Shown: piece after piece, positions 1 through 9,644 of the stretch
How the letters are laid out: every line of letters starts with the position of its first letter
Position numbering within the stretch: the first letter of the stretch is position 1
Translations under genes and position numbers: made by a program
Notes under the pieces: generated by a model
Databases searched by the model: none
What the model saw: the letters and a program-made list of their open reading frames with translations, nothing else
What the model was told of the DNA's origin: nothing
Assembly (NCBI RefSeq): GCF_003863965.1
Contig: NZ_RRCN01000001.1
Coordinates: forward strand, 623,923-687,922
Direction of reading: 5' to 3'
DNA length: 64,000 nucleotides
Source: Paenibacillus oralis
GTDB lineage: Bacteria; Bacillota; Bacilli; Paenibacillales; Paenibacillaceae

Positions 1-523
1 CTGGCTGGTGGGAATCGGGGCGCTGGCCGCCGATATTTTATACATGCTGCTCGTTTATTTCGGCGTCGTTCATTTTTTGAACACCCCGTTTATGAAAACG
101 TTCCTGTGGCTGTTCGGTTTTTTCATCCTGACTTACACCGGTATCGACAGTTTGAAGGAGGCGGGGAAAATCCAGCTGAATGACATGCGGGGCGGCGAAC
201 CGCTGATAAAATCGTTCCTGTCCGGATTTATGATGTCCGTCAGCAATCCGCTGTCCATTTTGTTCTGGCTCGGCATCTACGGCTCGGTGCTGGCCCAGGC
301 GGCATCCGCCGCCGGAACGCCGGAACTGATCGTCAACAGCTGCGCCATCATTTCCGGCCTGATCATGTGGGATTTGGCGATGGCCGGGTTTGCCAGCGTA
401 TTCCGCAAGTTTCTGACCGAGCGGATTCTCGTCGTCATCTCCATATTGTCCGGCCTGTCTCTGATCGGCTTCGGGCTGTACTTCGGTTACGAAGCCGCGC
501 TCCTGCTGCTGGAACGGCTTTAA
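1..523 (+). CDS. LysE/RhtB-type amino acid exporter, 5' truncated by window edge
   Basis: Integral membrane protein of the LysE family, which exports amino acids or related metabolites by exchange with the proton gradient. At least 171 residues are visible, with about five hydrophobic segments and the family-like stretch SVSNPLSILFWLG in the middle. The frame is open to base 1, and the GTG at 8 has no ribosome site, so the real start lies upstream. Family members are about 200-210 residues, so roughly 30-40 N-terminal residues are missing. It converges on the amino acid permease. Substrate cannot be told from sequence. Confidence 0.8.
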   Translation, partial: WLVGIGALAADILYMLLVYFGVVHFLNTPFMKTFLWLFGFFILTYTGIDSLKEAGKIQLNDMRGGEPLIKSFLSGFMMSVSNPLSILFWLGIYGSVLAQAASAAGTPELIVNSCAIISGLIMWDLAMAGFASVFRKFLTERILVVISILSGLSLIGFGLYFGYEAALLLLERL

Positions 524-552
524 AAAGTCCGCTTTTTGATCACGTACTTTGA

Positions 553-1941
553 TCAAGTCGTGCGCTTCGGGCGCAGCACCAGCGGTTTACCGTGCCGGCG
601 TCCCGCGATTTTCCGGCGCTTCCAAACGGCAAACTGCATGATTAGCGTGACAATGCCGATGACGGTGATAAAAATCAAGCTGCCCCAAAACCCGGGGCGG
701 CTTGTGCTGTGGAATAGCGAACCGATCACCGCAAGCACGATAAGCGCCATGCCCGTCCAGCGTTTGATTTGGCCAAATACGCTGAACTTCAGCAGCCTGC
801 CCGCCGTAACCAAGATGAAAAACCAGTTGTAAAGCAGCAGCAGTCCGGCGGCGGTCGTAATGTACTCGTAAATGCGCCCGGGCATCACGAACGACAATAC
901 GACGGAAGCCGCCATTCCGGCGGCGGTCAGGCCAATCGCGTACAAAGGCCGCTTGCCCCAGGCTTTGCGGGCGAACAACCGGGGCGCATCCTTGTCTTTG
1001 GCGAGGGTGACCAGCATCGTCGTTACGGCATACAAAGAGGCCACCATCGTGGAAAATCCGGCGACGATCAGCACTCCGTTGAACACATGCGGAATAAACG
1101 GCAGATGATAGTTCCCTAATGCCGTAATAAACGGGCTGCGTTTCGGATCGACCGCCTTGTACGAGATCAAAGTCAGCGTCAAACCAATCGACAGCAAATA
1201 GACGATCGACAGCACCACCAGCATCACCGTACCCGCCTTCGGCGCATCCTTCGGCTCCCGCAGGCGCACGGCCATCATGCCCATCACTTCGATGCCCCCG
1301 AAGGCATAAAATGCAAAAATAAATCCCGACCATAATCCGAGGTAACCGGCAGGAAAAAAAGTGTCCGCCGTATGCGGAAACGCCGGGGGTTTGCCTCCTC
1401 CTCCCGGAATCCAGCCCATAAGCGCGGCCCCCGCTATGATCAAAAACATCAATATCGCGGCGATTTTGATCACGGACAGCACATTTTCCATCGAATCGAA
1501 TACCCGGTTTCCCAAAAAAATGACGGCCAATCCAAGCACGGCATAACCAATCGCAAAAATCCACATCGGCATCCCAGGGAACCAAAATCGCGAAAACAAG
1601 GACAATGCGGTCAACTGGCTGCCCATAATGAGCAGCTCGGAGCACCAGTACACCCAGCCGCTGCCAAAGCCGGCCCACCGGCCAAACGCCCGTTTCGCAT
1701 AAGAGCGGAAAGAGCCCTGCTCCGGCCGGTCCGCCGTCATCCGGGCCAGCACCTCGAATACCGTATATGTTCCGGCGGCCGCGAGGATAAACGCAATCAG
1801 AATGGACGGACCCGCCATGCGGATTCCGATCCCCGAGCCGAGAAAATAACCGGTCCCGATCGTGGACGCCACCCCAAGCAGGGACAGCTGCCACCAGCGC
1901 AGTTTTCCTTTTTCTTCCTCAGTCCCCCGCGCCTCCGTCAT
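553..1941 (-). CDS. APC-superfamily amino acid permease
   Basis: Proton-coupled amino acid transporter of the APC family, 462 residues, about twelve hydrophobic segments. The first helix carries the family glycine motif (VASTIGTGYFLGSG, about residues 24-37) that forms part of the substrate site. A GGAGG ribosome site precedes the ATG by a few bases. The gene is monocistronic and convergent with the LysE exporter; only 29 bases separate the two stops. Substrate is not decidable; neutral amino acids or proline are typical for close relatives. Confidence 0.85.
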   Translation of the reverse strand: MTEARGTEEEKGKLRWWQLSLLGVASTIGTGYFLGSGIGIRMAGPSILIAFILAAAGTYTVFEVLARMTADRPEQGSFRSYAKRAFGRWAGFGSGWVYWCSELLIMGSQLTALSLFSRFWFPGMPMWIFAIGYAVLGLAVIFLGNRVFDSMENVLSVIKIAAILMFLIIAGAALMGWIPGGGGKPPAFPHTADTFFPAGYLGLWSGFIFAFYAFGGIEVMGMMAVRLREPKDAPKAGTVMLVVLSIVYLLSIGLTLTLISYKAVDPKRSPFITALGNYHLPFIPHVFNGVLIVAGFSTMVASLYAVTTMLVTLAKDKDAPRLFARKAWGKRPLYAIGLTAAGMAASVVLSFVMPGRIYEYITTAAGLLLLYNWFFILVTAGRLLKFSVFGQIKRWTGMALIVLAVIGSLFHSTSRPGFWGSLIFITVIGIVTLIMQFAVWKRRKIAGRRHGKPLVLRPKRTT

Positions 1942-2049
1942 TTCAGTTCCTCCATTTCCGTTAATATAATGTTAAAATCCAGTCATTCCTTTATAGTGCA
2001 GCCGAACCCTTGGAATTATGTAAGCCCATTTTTACGGCAAAATGGCCTA

Positions 2050-2058
2050 TGGTATAAT
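2050..2058 (+). promoter_or_regulatory. Extended -10 promoter for small conserved gene
   Basis: TGG followed by a perfect TATAAT forms an extended -10 element 33 bases upstream of the start codon of the next gene; a -35 hexamer is poor (TTTACG), as usual for this promoter class. The same TGGTATA(A/C)T element recurs before the Uma2 and the 60.7-kb ArsR genes. Confidence 0.6.
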
Positions 2059-2090
2059 AAGTCACATCTCAAAGAAAAGAGGCTTGGCCT

Positions 2091-2417
2091 ATGGCTTTCG
2101 GCGTGACACGAGAAGAACTGAACGAGTGGAAACACAACGTCGCCCGCGGCGACATCGCCTATTTGACCCATTACTGGCTGGACCCGCGTTTTCCCGGCGC
2201 CAAAACGGTGACAAAGGTCGGCTGCTCGGACTTAAGCCGGCTCACCTCCTGGTGCCGCGAGCACGGGCTTGACCCGAAATATATCCATCACCGCTCGCCG
2301 TTTCCCCACTTCGACCTGATCGGCCCCAAACAACGCGAAATTTTGCGCAAGGAAGGGCTTTGGTCACAGCTGGAGCGGTTTAAACTGGCGAGCCCGCCAG
2401 AACGAAAATCCACCTAA
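2091..2417 (+). CDS. Small conserved Bacillales protein (YneQ-like)
   Basis: Soluble 108-residue protein with no signal peptide or membrane segment. It opens with MAFGVTREEL and has conserved-looking Tyr/His/Trp-rich stretches (THYWLDPRFPG, HHRSPFPHFDL). It resembles from memory the short YneQ-type proteins of Bacillus, whose function is unknown; the match could not be checked. AAAAGAGG eight bases before the ATG fixes the start. Monocistronic, no function assigned. Confidence 0.65.
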   Translation: MAFGVTREELNEWKHNVARGDIAYLTHYWLDPRFPGAKTVTKVGCSDLSRLTSWCREHGLDPKYIHHRSPFPHFDLIGPKQREILRKEGLWSQLERFKLASPPERKST

Positions 2418-2491
2418 AAGCAAGGGGGCGCTTAAAAGGAACTATAAGCCTCTCCCGCCACGTTACGATATAAGTAAGAGGGTGTAATCCT

Positions 2492-2681
2492 ACGAAATGC
2501 AAAAGTGCATGCGGTTTTTGTCGAAGCGCCTCAATATGAGCAGTTCAAATGCAAATGTGCAGTTCATTTCCGGTCAAAAGTTACTTTTTTTTCGTATAGT
2601 CCTAAATGAGATGTACTTTTGCACTTCAATTGCTCTAAAATGGGGATTTGCGGAAAAATAGAATGCACTTTTGCATTTGAA
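2492..2681. repeat. Intergenic tetrad repeat, family A, copy 1 (intact)
   Basis: Four related units of about 25 bp: two forward (AAATGCAAAAGTGCATGCGG at 2495 and AAATGCAAATGTGCAG at 2547) and two inverted (ending TTTTGCACTTC at 2627 and CTTTTGCATTTGA at 2680). Spacings are about 52, 57 and 52 bp. It fills the gap between the small conserved gene and the broken SulP gene. A second copy at 9.5-11.1 kb is split by an IS element. No start codon plus ribosome site makes it a gene. Confidence 0.8.
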
Positions 2682-2725
2682 AAAAAGCTGCCCGCAAAGC
2701 CAGCAGGCTTTGGGACAGCTTTTTT
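2681..2725 (-). terminator. Intrinsic terminator, bidirectional
   Basis: Long imperfect hairpin (AAAAAAGCTG ... CAGCTTTTTT, inner CAAAGCC/GGCTTTG) flanked by A and T runs, directly after the SulP stop codon. Confidence 0.8.
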
Positions 2726-2747
2726 GTTCAGCATCCGGCGCAGCGGA

Positions 2748-4205
2748 TTAACCATGCCCGGCCGGTGTGGACAAACCGATGCGCTCGACGAGCCGGGTGC
2801 TTTCCTCGTTGAGCCCGGTGATCGTGACGTTTTTGCCTTGCAGCCGGTACTTGTGCAGCAATTTGGAAATCGCGTTAACCGCCGATTGGTCCCAGACATG
2901 CGATTTCGAGAAATCGACCGTCACATGGCCGGGATCGCCTTCGGCATCAAATTCATTTAAAAAGTGGGACACTGTGCCAAAAAACATCTGCCCGGTCACG
3001 GCATACGTTTTGACTCCCTGCTCCAGGTTAGCGGCGATGCGGATGCTCGCCATTTTCCAGGCAAACACAAGCGCGCTAAGCAGCACGCCGATCCCTACGC
3101 CGATGGACAAATTATCGGTAGCGACGACGGCCACGACCGTAATGACCATGATCAGCGCGTCGGACAGCGGAATTTTACGCAGCGATTTTAAGGAACCCCA
3201 ATCGAACGTTCCGATGGATACCATAAACATGACGCCGACGAGAGCCGCCATTGGGATCTGCTTAACGACGTCCCCGAGCACGACGACGAGGAACAGCAGG
3301 CCGACGCCGGACACCAGCGTCGACAGCCGCGTGCGTCCGCCGGATTTCATATTGACCATCGACTGCCCGATCATCGCGCAGCCGGCCATGCCGCCGAAAA
3401 ATCCGGTCACGATGTTGGCCAGGCCCTGGCCTTTCATTTCCCGGTTTTTGTTGCTGGACGTATTCGTGATCTCATCGATCAGCGTCGCCGTCATAAGCGA
3501 TTCCAATAGGCCGACGATGGCCAGCGACAGTGACACCGGGAAAATGGTTTTCAGCATCTCCCAGGAAATCACCACATTGGGAAGATGGAAAATGGGCAAG
3601 GATGATGTCATTTCTCCCATGTCGCCTACGGTTTTGACATCAAGACGCAGGGAGATTGCGAGCACTGATACGACAATGATCGCCACCAGGGCGGACGGAA
3701 CTGCTTTGGTGATCAGCGGAAAAAGATAAATGATCGCCAGCGTCAACGCCACCAGCGCTTACATCATCCACCCCTGGCCGGAAAAATGCGTCAGCTGCGC
3801 CATAAAGATCAAAATCGCCAGCGCGTTCACAAAGCCGGTCATGACCGAATGCGGCAAAAAACTGATGAATTTTCCCAGCTTTAGCATCCCCATGACGATC
3901 TGCAAGATCCCGGCCAAAATCGTGGCAGCGAATAAATATTCGATGCCATGGTCGCGGACGAGACCGCCCATCAGCAGCGCCATCGCCCCGGTAGCCGCCG
4001 AGATCATGCCCGGGCGTCCGCCGGCAAAAGCGATCACGACCGCGATCGTGAACGACGCGTAAAGCCCGACCATCGGGCTGACGCCGGCCAAAATGGAAAA
4101 CGCGATCGCTTCGGGAATCAAAGCGAAAGCAACCGTCAATCCGGACAGGATATCACTCCGGGTATTGGAAAACCAGAGCCGCTTAATATGAAGTTGTTTG
4201 AACAA
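2748..4205 (-). pseudogene. SulP-family anion transporter interrupted by an in-frame stop
   Basis: SulP anion (sulfate/bicarbonate-type) transporter with a multi-helix membrane domain followed by a C-terminal cytoplasmic STAS domain (about the last 90 residues, VTVDFSKSHVWDQSAV). One frame runs from a TTG at 4205 to 2748, about 485 codons, normal for the family. It is broken only by TAA at 3759-3761 (codon 149). The flanking residues GQGWMM/ALVALTLAI match the family helix in which this position is usually Tyr (TAT/TAC), so a single base change suffices. AGGAGG at 4216-4221 supports the TTG start; an ATT one codon earlier is possible. A downstream restart would give a protein lacking the first helices and is unlikely to transport. 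Sequencing error is the main alternative. Confidence 0.8.
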
Positions 4206-4505
4206 AATAAAAATACCTCCTGTGATATTTGATGTTTTTAAAGGTCCGGTGCAACGCCAACGCTCCCGATTATATAAAAGAAACGCCGCCTCCCTCAAAC
4301 AGGCTCCGCCCAATAAAAGCGCATAATCGTCATGTATGCTCCCGAATACTCCGGTATCCATGAAAATCCTTAAAATTTAATAAATAAACTGGAGAATATC
4401 CGATTATAATTGTTTTTTCCCTTTCCTGGAGAAGAAAAAACACTTATTATATGAAAGTTGGGTAAGCTTAACTAAACAACGAGAATCCATATTGAGGTGG
4501 TAATA
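4206..4505. other. Divergent intergenic region between SulP and MFS genes
   Basis: About 300 bases holding both promoters. AT-rich stretches such as CTTATTATATG near 4443-4452 could be a -10 for the MFS gene, but no -35 is convincing. No repeat, RNA gene or further reading frame with a ribosome site was seen. Confidence 0.4.
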
Positions 4506-5759
4506 ATGACTAATCAAGCACATGCTTCACCCGCCCCCAGTTTGTTTCGCAACAAGTTTTATCAGACGATTCTGATCTCCAACATTTTTTTGCAGATCGG
4601 GATCTGGGTCCGTAACTTTGCTATTTTAATGTTCGTTTCGGAAAAAACGCATAATGATCCGCTGGCCATCTCGCTGATTTCCGTCGTGGAGTTTGCGCCG
4701 ATTTTTGTGTTTTCCTTTATCGGAGGCGCCTTTGCCGACCGTTGGAGACCGAAAAAAACGATGATCTGGTGCGACTTCCTCTCCGCAGTGTCGGTATTTG
4801 TGGTATTGATCACCCTGCTGTATGAATCTTGGGAAACCGTTTATTTCGCTACGTTTGTTTCGGCGATTTTGTCGCAGTTCTCTCAGCCGTCGGTGATGAA
4901 GCTGTTCAAGCAGCACGTCCATCCCGATCAGGTGCAGCAAGGCATGGCCCTGTTCCAGTCGCTGGTCGCCATCTTTATGGTGCTGGGGCCGTCGCTTGGC
5001 ATCTTTGCTTATCATCAGTTTGGCATTCATCTTTCAATCGGCGTGATGGGCGTGGCCTTCCTGCTGTCAGCGGTTGTTCTGTTCCGCATCCCGGCTGATG
5101 AAACGCCAGAGGTAAAAACGGGCCAACCATCGAACATTCGCCAGGAGCTGGCGGACGGCTTCCGCTACGTCTGGCGCAGCCCGGTGCTCAAAGTGCTCGG
5201 CGCGACCTTTGCCATCGCCGGTTTTTCCGTCGGTACGATCCAGACGTTGGGGTTGTTTGTGGTCACGGAAAACCTGGGGAAAAGCGAGGAATTCCTGCAA
5301 TTTCTATTGATGGTGAACGGGATCGCCATGCTGGTCGGCGGGGCGGCCGTCATGACGCTGGCTAAACGCATCCCCCCGCAAATACTGTTGGCGTTCGGGA
5401 TAACGATCAGCGCGGTGTGTATCGCCGGCATGGGCTTCTCGACAAGCGTTCCGCTCACCTTGACGCTGCAATTTTTCAACGGCCTGACCATGCCCTGCAT
5501 CCAAATCGGCATCAACACGCTCATTCTGCAATGGACGGAGCAGGAATACGTCGGGCGCGTCAATGGGGTACTTAGCCCAATGTTCATGGGCATGATGGTC
5601 ATCATGATGTCGTTGTCCGGCGTGCTCAAAAAGTTTTTCCCGCTGGTCGGCATCTATGCGGCCTCCGGGATCATCTTGCTGATCGGGGCGGCGATTCTGA
5701 TCCCGATCTTCAAATATAAGCCGGCTCCGGCTCCTACTCCGGCACCCGAGCAGCCGTAG
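4506..5759 (+). CDS. MFS transporter, drug-efflux type
   Basis: Major facilitator protein of 417 residues with about twelve hydrophobic segments and the inter-helix motif GGAFADRWRPKK (about residues 75-86), typical of the MFS_3 / macrolide-efflux-like branch. It ends in an unusual tail of alternating Pro/Ala (about the last 12 residues). The ATG at 4506 is preferred over the GTG at 4497 because GAGGTGG lies five bases before it. Probably exports a small hydrophobic compound or siderophore; substrate unknown. Monocistronic, ends at a strong shared terminator. Confidence 0.8.
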   Translation: MTNQAHASPAPSLFRNKFYQTILISNIFLQIGIWVRNFAILMFVSEKTHNDPLAISLISVVEFAPIFVFSFIGGAFADRWRPKKTMIWCDFLSAVSVFVVLITLLYESWETVYFATFVSAILSQFSQPSVMKLFKQHVHPDQVQQGMALFQSLVAIFMVLGPSLGIFAYHQFGIHLSIGVMGVAFLLSAVVLFRIPADETPEVKTGQPSNIRQELADGFRYVWRSPVLKVLGATFAIAGFSVGTIQTLGLFVVTENLGKSEEFLQFLLMVNGIAMLVGGAAVMTLAKRIPPQILLAFGITISAVCIAGMGFSTSVPLTLTLQFFNGLTMPCIQIGINTLILQWTEQEYVGRVNGVLSPMFMGMMVIMMSLSGVLKKFFPLVGIYAASGIILLIGAAILIPIFKYKPAPAPTPAPEQP

Positions 5760-5789
5760 GCTTGGAACGCATGAAGCCGTGTTAACCGC

Positions 5790-5841
5790 AAAAAAGTCTT
5801 GAAGCAAACCGGGCTTAAGCCCGCCGCTTCAAGACTTTTTT
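5790..5841. terminator. Bidirectional intrinsic terminator between MFS and ppaC
   Basis: Sixteen-base perfect arms, AAAAAAGTCTTGAAGC and its complement, around an inner GGGCTTAAGCCC palindrome. The A and T runs allow it to stop transcription from both convergent genes. Confidence 0.9.
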
Positions 5842-5874
5842 CATTTCATGTGATGCCGTTTGAACTTACTTCGC

Positions 5875-6807
5875 TTAACGCTTGTTGAAAATGTCCGTCA
5901 ACACCGGCACGATTTGCGATTTGCGGGATACGACGCCTTTCAGCACCGCTTTGTTGTCGGCCAGCTTGACATCGTACGCCTGCTCGACCGCGTCGGCCGC
6001 TTTTCCGAGCGCCAAGCCCACGGAATCGTTGTTCAAAATGTCGGTGACGACGAACAGGAATAAGTCCAGGCCTTTGCTTTCGATAATGCCGTTTAATGCG
6101 GCTTCGATTTCGCCTTGGCGCGACAGGACGTCGTTCACGTCCACCGCGTTCACCTGGGCGATTTCCACCTTCGACCCGCCCATGTCAAACTCCTTGGCAT
6201 CGAGCGTGATCAACTGTGCAATCGTTTTGTCGCTTAGATCAGCCCCGGCTTTCAGCATATCGAGTCCGTATTCCTCGGGGTTGACGCCGGCGATGCCCGC
6301 CAGCTCGCGGGCCGCGGCGACGTCCTGCTCGGTGCAGGTCGGCGATTTGAACAGCAGCGAGTCGGAAATGATCGCGGACAACATCAGTCCGGCGATATTG
6401 GACGGAACTTCGATGCCGTTTTCTTTGTACATTTTGTTCAGAATCGTTGTCGTGCAGCCTACCGGCTCAGCGCGATAATAGAGCGGGCCGCTCGTTTCGA
6501 AATTGGCGATCCGGTGATGGTCGATAACTTCGGCCACGCGAACCTGATCGATGTCGGACACGCTTTGCTGGCGTTCGTTATGGTCGACCAAAATGACCTC
6601 TTTCACCTCGCCGGCTACCGCTTCCACCAGCCGGGGCGCGGCAAAGCCGAACCGTTCCAGCGCAAACGCCGTTTCCCCGTTCACTTCCCCAAGCCGCACC
6701 GGCTCCACGTTCCAGCCCAGCTTCGATTTCAAATCGGCATAGGCGATCGCCGAGCAGATCGTATCCGTGTCCGGATTTTTATGTCCGAAAATCAATACTT
6801 TTTCCAT
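5875..6807 (-). CDS. ppaC: Manganese-dependent inorganic pyrophosphatase (family II)
   Basis: Hydrolyses pyrophosphate to phosphate in the cytoplasm, pulling biosynthetic reactions forward. The 310-residue length is normal for family II. The N-terminal DHH domain shows [13 protein letters not shown] (metal ligands His and Asp, about residues 8-20), VDHNE and the signature VIDHH; the DHHA2 domain follows with a basic C-terminal RKSQ motif. No CBS insert is present, so it is the unregulated form. AAGGGGAG precedes the ATG. Monocistronic housekeeping gene, unlike family I enzymes in sequence. Confidence 0.95.
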   Translation of the reverse strand: MEKVLIFGHKNPDTDTICSAIAYADLKSKLGWNVEPVRLGEVNGETAFALERFGFAAPRLVEAVAGEVKEVILVDHNERQQSVSDIDQVRVAEVIDHHRIANFETSGPLYYRAEPVGCTTTILNKMYKENGIEVPSNIAGLMLSAIISDSLLFKSPTCTEQDVAAARELAGIAGVNPEEYGLDMLKAGADLSDKTIAQLITLDAKEFDMGGSKVEIAQVNAVDVNDVLSRQGEIEAALNGIIESKGLDLFLFVVTDILNNDSVGLALGKAADAVEQAYDVKLADNKAVLKGVVSRKSQIVPVLTDIFNKR

Positions 6808-7008
6808 CTCGTTACTCCCCTTTTAAAAGACTTAATGACAAAAGTATAGCTTATAATCAGATTCGCAATCAAGAGCGGCAAGGACGAACCCGGCTGAAAT
6901 CATAGAACAATTTACATCGCGGCGCAAACCGAGTACGATCAGGAAGTAAGGCCAATTAGGGTAGGCCAAAATACCGCGATCCGCCTGCCTGCATAGTTTA
7001 AGTCAGCG

Positions 7009-7041
7009 TTCAGGCGGTTTTCAGCAAACGCTCAGCGTCAT
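7009..7041 (+). promoter_or_regulatory. Three 11-bp direct repeats, likely OmpR-type operator
   Basis: TCAG recurs at 7010, 7021 and 7032, giving tandem 11-bp units (TTCAGGCGGTT, TTCAGCAAACG, CTCAGCGTCAT). A fourth TCAG at 7003 is out of phase. Eleven-bp spacing is the usual register for tandem OmpR/PhoB-type binding. The site ends about 40 bases upstream of the response regulator start, suggesting autoregulation. Confidence 0.5.
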
Positions 7042-7081
7042 CGGTCATAATAGAGATGATATATTATAGGAGGCATTTTTT

Positions 7082-7771
7082 ATGATGAATAACGCAAAGG
7101 GAGCGAAAATATTGCTGGTGGACGACGAGCCGCATATCGTGCAGTTTCTGGAGCTGGGGCTGGCGAATGAAGGTTTTGAGGTCAGAACCGCGGTGGACGG
7201 CATGAGCGCTGTCAGTCTGGCGGCGGAATTTCAGCCGCATGTCATCGTACTGGACGTCATGATGCCGGGCATGGACGGCTGGGAAGTGTGTCGGCTGCTG
7301 CGCAAAAACGGAGACAACGTCGCGATCATCATGCTGACGGCCAAGGACGAAGTGGACGACCGGGTGAAAGGGCTGACGATCGGCGCCGACGATTACGTCG
7401 TCAAGCCGTTCAGCTTCGAAGAGCTGCTGGCCCGCATCGGAGCGCGCCTGCGCAACCAGTTTCCGGCGCTGTTCGGCGAAGTCGCTATCGGACCATTCCG
7501 CCTGGACGACCGGAGAAAAGAAATCGTTTACCAGGAGCAGCCGCTGGAGTTGTCCCCCACCGAATACGAACTGCTCAAATACCTGATCCTCAACCACGGA
7601 ATTGTGCTTAGCAAAACGACGATATTGGATAAGGTGTGGGGGTACGATTTTGGCGGCGAGGAAAATATCGTGGAAGTCTACATCCGCTCGCTCCGGGAAA
7701 AGTTGAACGACAAAGAGCACCGGCTGATCCGCACGCTTCGCGGCGCGGGTTATCGCGTCGATTTGCCTTGA
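7082..7771 (+). CDS. OmpR/PhoB-family response regulator
   Basis: DNA-binding response regulator of 229 residues. Receiver domain (about residues 8-120) with acidic pair DDE, phosphoacceptor D58 in LDVMMPGMDG, conserved Thr in MLTAKD and Lys in VVKPF. The winged-helix effector domain (about 135-228) contains LSPTEYELLKYL and the recognition region IRSLREKL. AGGAGG eight bases before the ATG sets the start; a second ATG follows at once. Partner is the sensor kinase 34 bases downstream. Three 11-bp repeats upstream suggest it controls its own promoter. Stimulus unknown. Confidence 0.92.
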   Translation: MMNNAKGAKILLVDDEPHIVQFLELGLANEGFEVRTAVDGMSAVSLAAEFQPHVIVLDVMMPGMDGWEVCRLLRKNGDNVAIIMLTAKDEVDDRVKGLTIGADDYVVKPFSFEELLARIGARLRNQFPALFGEVAIGPFRLDDRRKEIVYQEQPLELSPTEYELLKYLILNHGIVLSKTTILDKVWGYDFGGEENIVEVYIRSLREKLNDKEHRLIRTLRGAGYRVDLP

Positions 7772-7805
7772 AGATCCTTTTTAATAAGGAAAGGAACTTG
7801 AACTT

Positions 7806-9371
7806 ATGAAAAGCCCCAAACTCAACAAAAGCAATGTCGGGCAAAGATGGCGAAGCTTGTTTTTGCCGGGCTCGCTGCGGTTTCAACTGCTGTCGCGTTC
7901 CCTATTCATTTTGGCCGCTTTGCTTGTTTTAATCGGAGCGTTCCAGTACGTGATTATGAAGGATTTTTTATATAAAAATCAGGCTGAGAAAATGGCTTCG
8001 CAGATGAGAGGTCCCTTGAGGGAAGTGTTCGACCGGAGCGGGCAAACTCCCGAACATTGGGGTGGCGACGTGCCAAAACCGGGACCTGCCGGCTCTCCTC
8101 CCGGCGCCGGAGCCGGGGCCGGAAACAAAAATGCTCCGGAGCCGCGTCCGCTGCTGTTTCTGCCCGATTCCTCGCTGGCCATCATCAACTCCGATTACAA
8201 ATTTATCGACTTGACTTCCGAAACGGGCATTGCGGCTCCCCGTCTGACAGATAGCGAATACGGGAACCTGTTTAGTCGGAATTGGGGCAAATCGGGCCCT
8301 GGCGATTACCGCGTCATGAAGGACGAGGAGGGCAACGAACAGCTTGTCGTATTTCGCGAAGTGGTATTTCCCGGGGACAACGGGGAGCAAGCCTGGCTCG
8401 TGCAGATGGGCATTTACACCGCTCCAATGCTTAAGGTGGTGTTTCGGCAGCTGCTGACATTTGCCGGACTTTCGCTGCTCGCGTTGGCCGGAGGGTTGGC
8501 GTTGTATTTCCCGGTGCTGCGGCGCACGCTGACTCCTTTGAACCAAATGGTCAAAACGGTGGAGGATACGAATGCCGGCAATCTCGGCAACCGTTTTCCG
8601 GCGGCTTCGGGGCAATCGGAAATCGACCGGCTCGGCGTTTCCTTTAACGGCATGATGGAGCGGCTGGAGGCCGCCTTCGAGGCGGAGCGGGAAGCGAAGG
8701 AGCAGATGCGCCGCTTCGTCGCCGACGCCTCCCATGAGCTGCGCACCCCGCTAACCTCGATCCACGGGTTCCTCGAAGTGCTGCTGCGCGGGGCCGCCGA
8801 TCGGCCCGAACAGCTTCACACGGCGCTGAACAGCATGCTTGGCGAATCGGAGCGGATGAAGAAGCTGGTGGAAGACCTGCTGACGTTGGCCAAATTGGAC
8901 CGCACGCCGGTCGTGCAGCGGACGCAGGTTCGGCTGGACGAATTGATCCGGGAAATGGAGCCCCACCTCCGTATGCTGGCCGAAGATCGGGAGGTCCGCT
9001 TTGTGGTGCATCCGGGGCTTGCCGCGATGTGCGATAACGATAAAATCAAACAGGTCGTGCTGAACCTGTTCCATAACGCCGTTCAGCATACCGACCCGCA
9101 GGCCGGACGGATCACGGTCACCTTGTCCGCCGAGCCCGGGCGGGCTTTGCTTCAAGTCGAGGACAACGGGCCGGGGATTGCCAAAGAGCACCTGCCCCAC
9201 GTCTTCGAGCGGTTTTACCGCAGCGACGCTTCGCGGACGCGCAAACAAGGCGGCGCCGGGCTGGGGCTGGCGATCTCCCAGTCAATTGTCGAAGCGCACG
9301 GCGGGCAAATCTCCGCAGCCAGCGAACCGGGCGCGGGAGCAACGTTTACCGTTGTGCTGCCGGCGCTGTAG
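7806..9371 (+). CDS. Membrane sensor histidine kinase
   Basis: Sensor of the upstream regulator, 521 residues. Order: short basic N-terminus, first membrane helix (about 30-50), extracytoplasmic sensor (about 55-210), second helix (about 215-235), HAMP linker, dimerisation/phosphoacceptor domain with H310 in DASHELRTPL, and an ATPase domain with N box NLFHNAVQHT, DNGPGIA and GAGLGLAIS. The sensor contains a low-complexity Pro/Gly/Ala stretch (about 95-118) that is probably a flexible linker. It follows the regulator with a GGAAAGGAAC-type ribosome site and ends at a terminator, so the two genes form an operon. Confidence 0.92.
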   Translation: MKSPKLNKSNVGQRWRSLFLPGSLRFQLLSRSLFILAALLVLIGAFQYVIMKDFLYKNQAEKMASQMRGPLREVFDRSGQTPEHWGGDVPKPGPAGSPPGAGAGAGNKNAPEPRPLLFLPDSSLAIINSDYKFIDLTSETGIAAPRLTDSEYGNLFSRNWGKSGPGDYRVMKDEEGNEQLVVFREVVFPGDNGEQAWLVQMGIYTAPMLKVVFRQLLTFAGLSLLALAGGLALYFPVLRRTLTPLNQMVKTVEDTNAGNLGNRFPAASGQSEIDRLGVSFNGMMERLEAAFEAEREAKEQMRRFVADASHELRTPLTSIHGFLEVLLRGAADRPEQLHTALNSMLGESERMKKLVEDLLTLAKLDRTPVVQRTQVRLDELIREMEPHLRMLAEDREVRFVVHPGLAAMCDNDKIKQVVLNLFHNAVQHTDPQAGRITVTLSAEPGRALLQVEDNGPGIAKEHLPHVFERFYRSDASRTRKQGGAGLGLAISQSIVEAHGGQISAASEPGAGATFTVVLPAL

Positions 9372-9392
9372 ACGGTCCCAAACGAATAAGAG

Positions 9393-9420
9393 AAACCTGG
9401 CCGCCGGCCAGGTTTTGTTT
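9393..9420 (+). terminator. Intrinsic terminator of two-component operon
   Basis: AACCTGGCC / GGCCAGGTT stem with a three-base loop, followed by TTTTGTTTATTT. Confidence 0.85.
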
Positions 9421-9644
9421 ATTTCTACGTTAGCACAGGAATGATACGGATAGAGGGCTATGTGCGTCTAGCCTACTATCACGAAATGCAAAGCCGACTA
9501 CCGCGAAATGCAAAAGTGCATGCGGTTTTCGTCGAAATTCCTCGAAACGGGTGGTTCAAATGCAAAAACGGCTAGGCCCCCTAATTCCGGAGTCCACACC
9601 GTCAAAATAATGTGTGTCGTACGATTGCTCACTTTTTCACCAAA

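Noticed and set aside
535..556. TTGATCA repeats between LysE and permease genes as operator or terminator
   Set aside because: Two direct TTTGATCA copies over the permease stop codon, no stem and no promoter nearby; probably chance.
587..1894. 435-residue minus-strand frame within the amino acid permease
   Set aside because: Out-of-frame shadow of the permease; no hydrophobic pattern, motif or ribosome site.
2492..2681. Family A repeat as a small RNA gene
   Set aside because: No promoter of its own could be recognised; kept as a repeat only.
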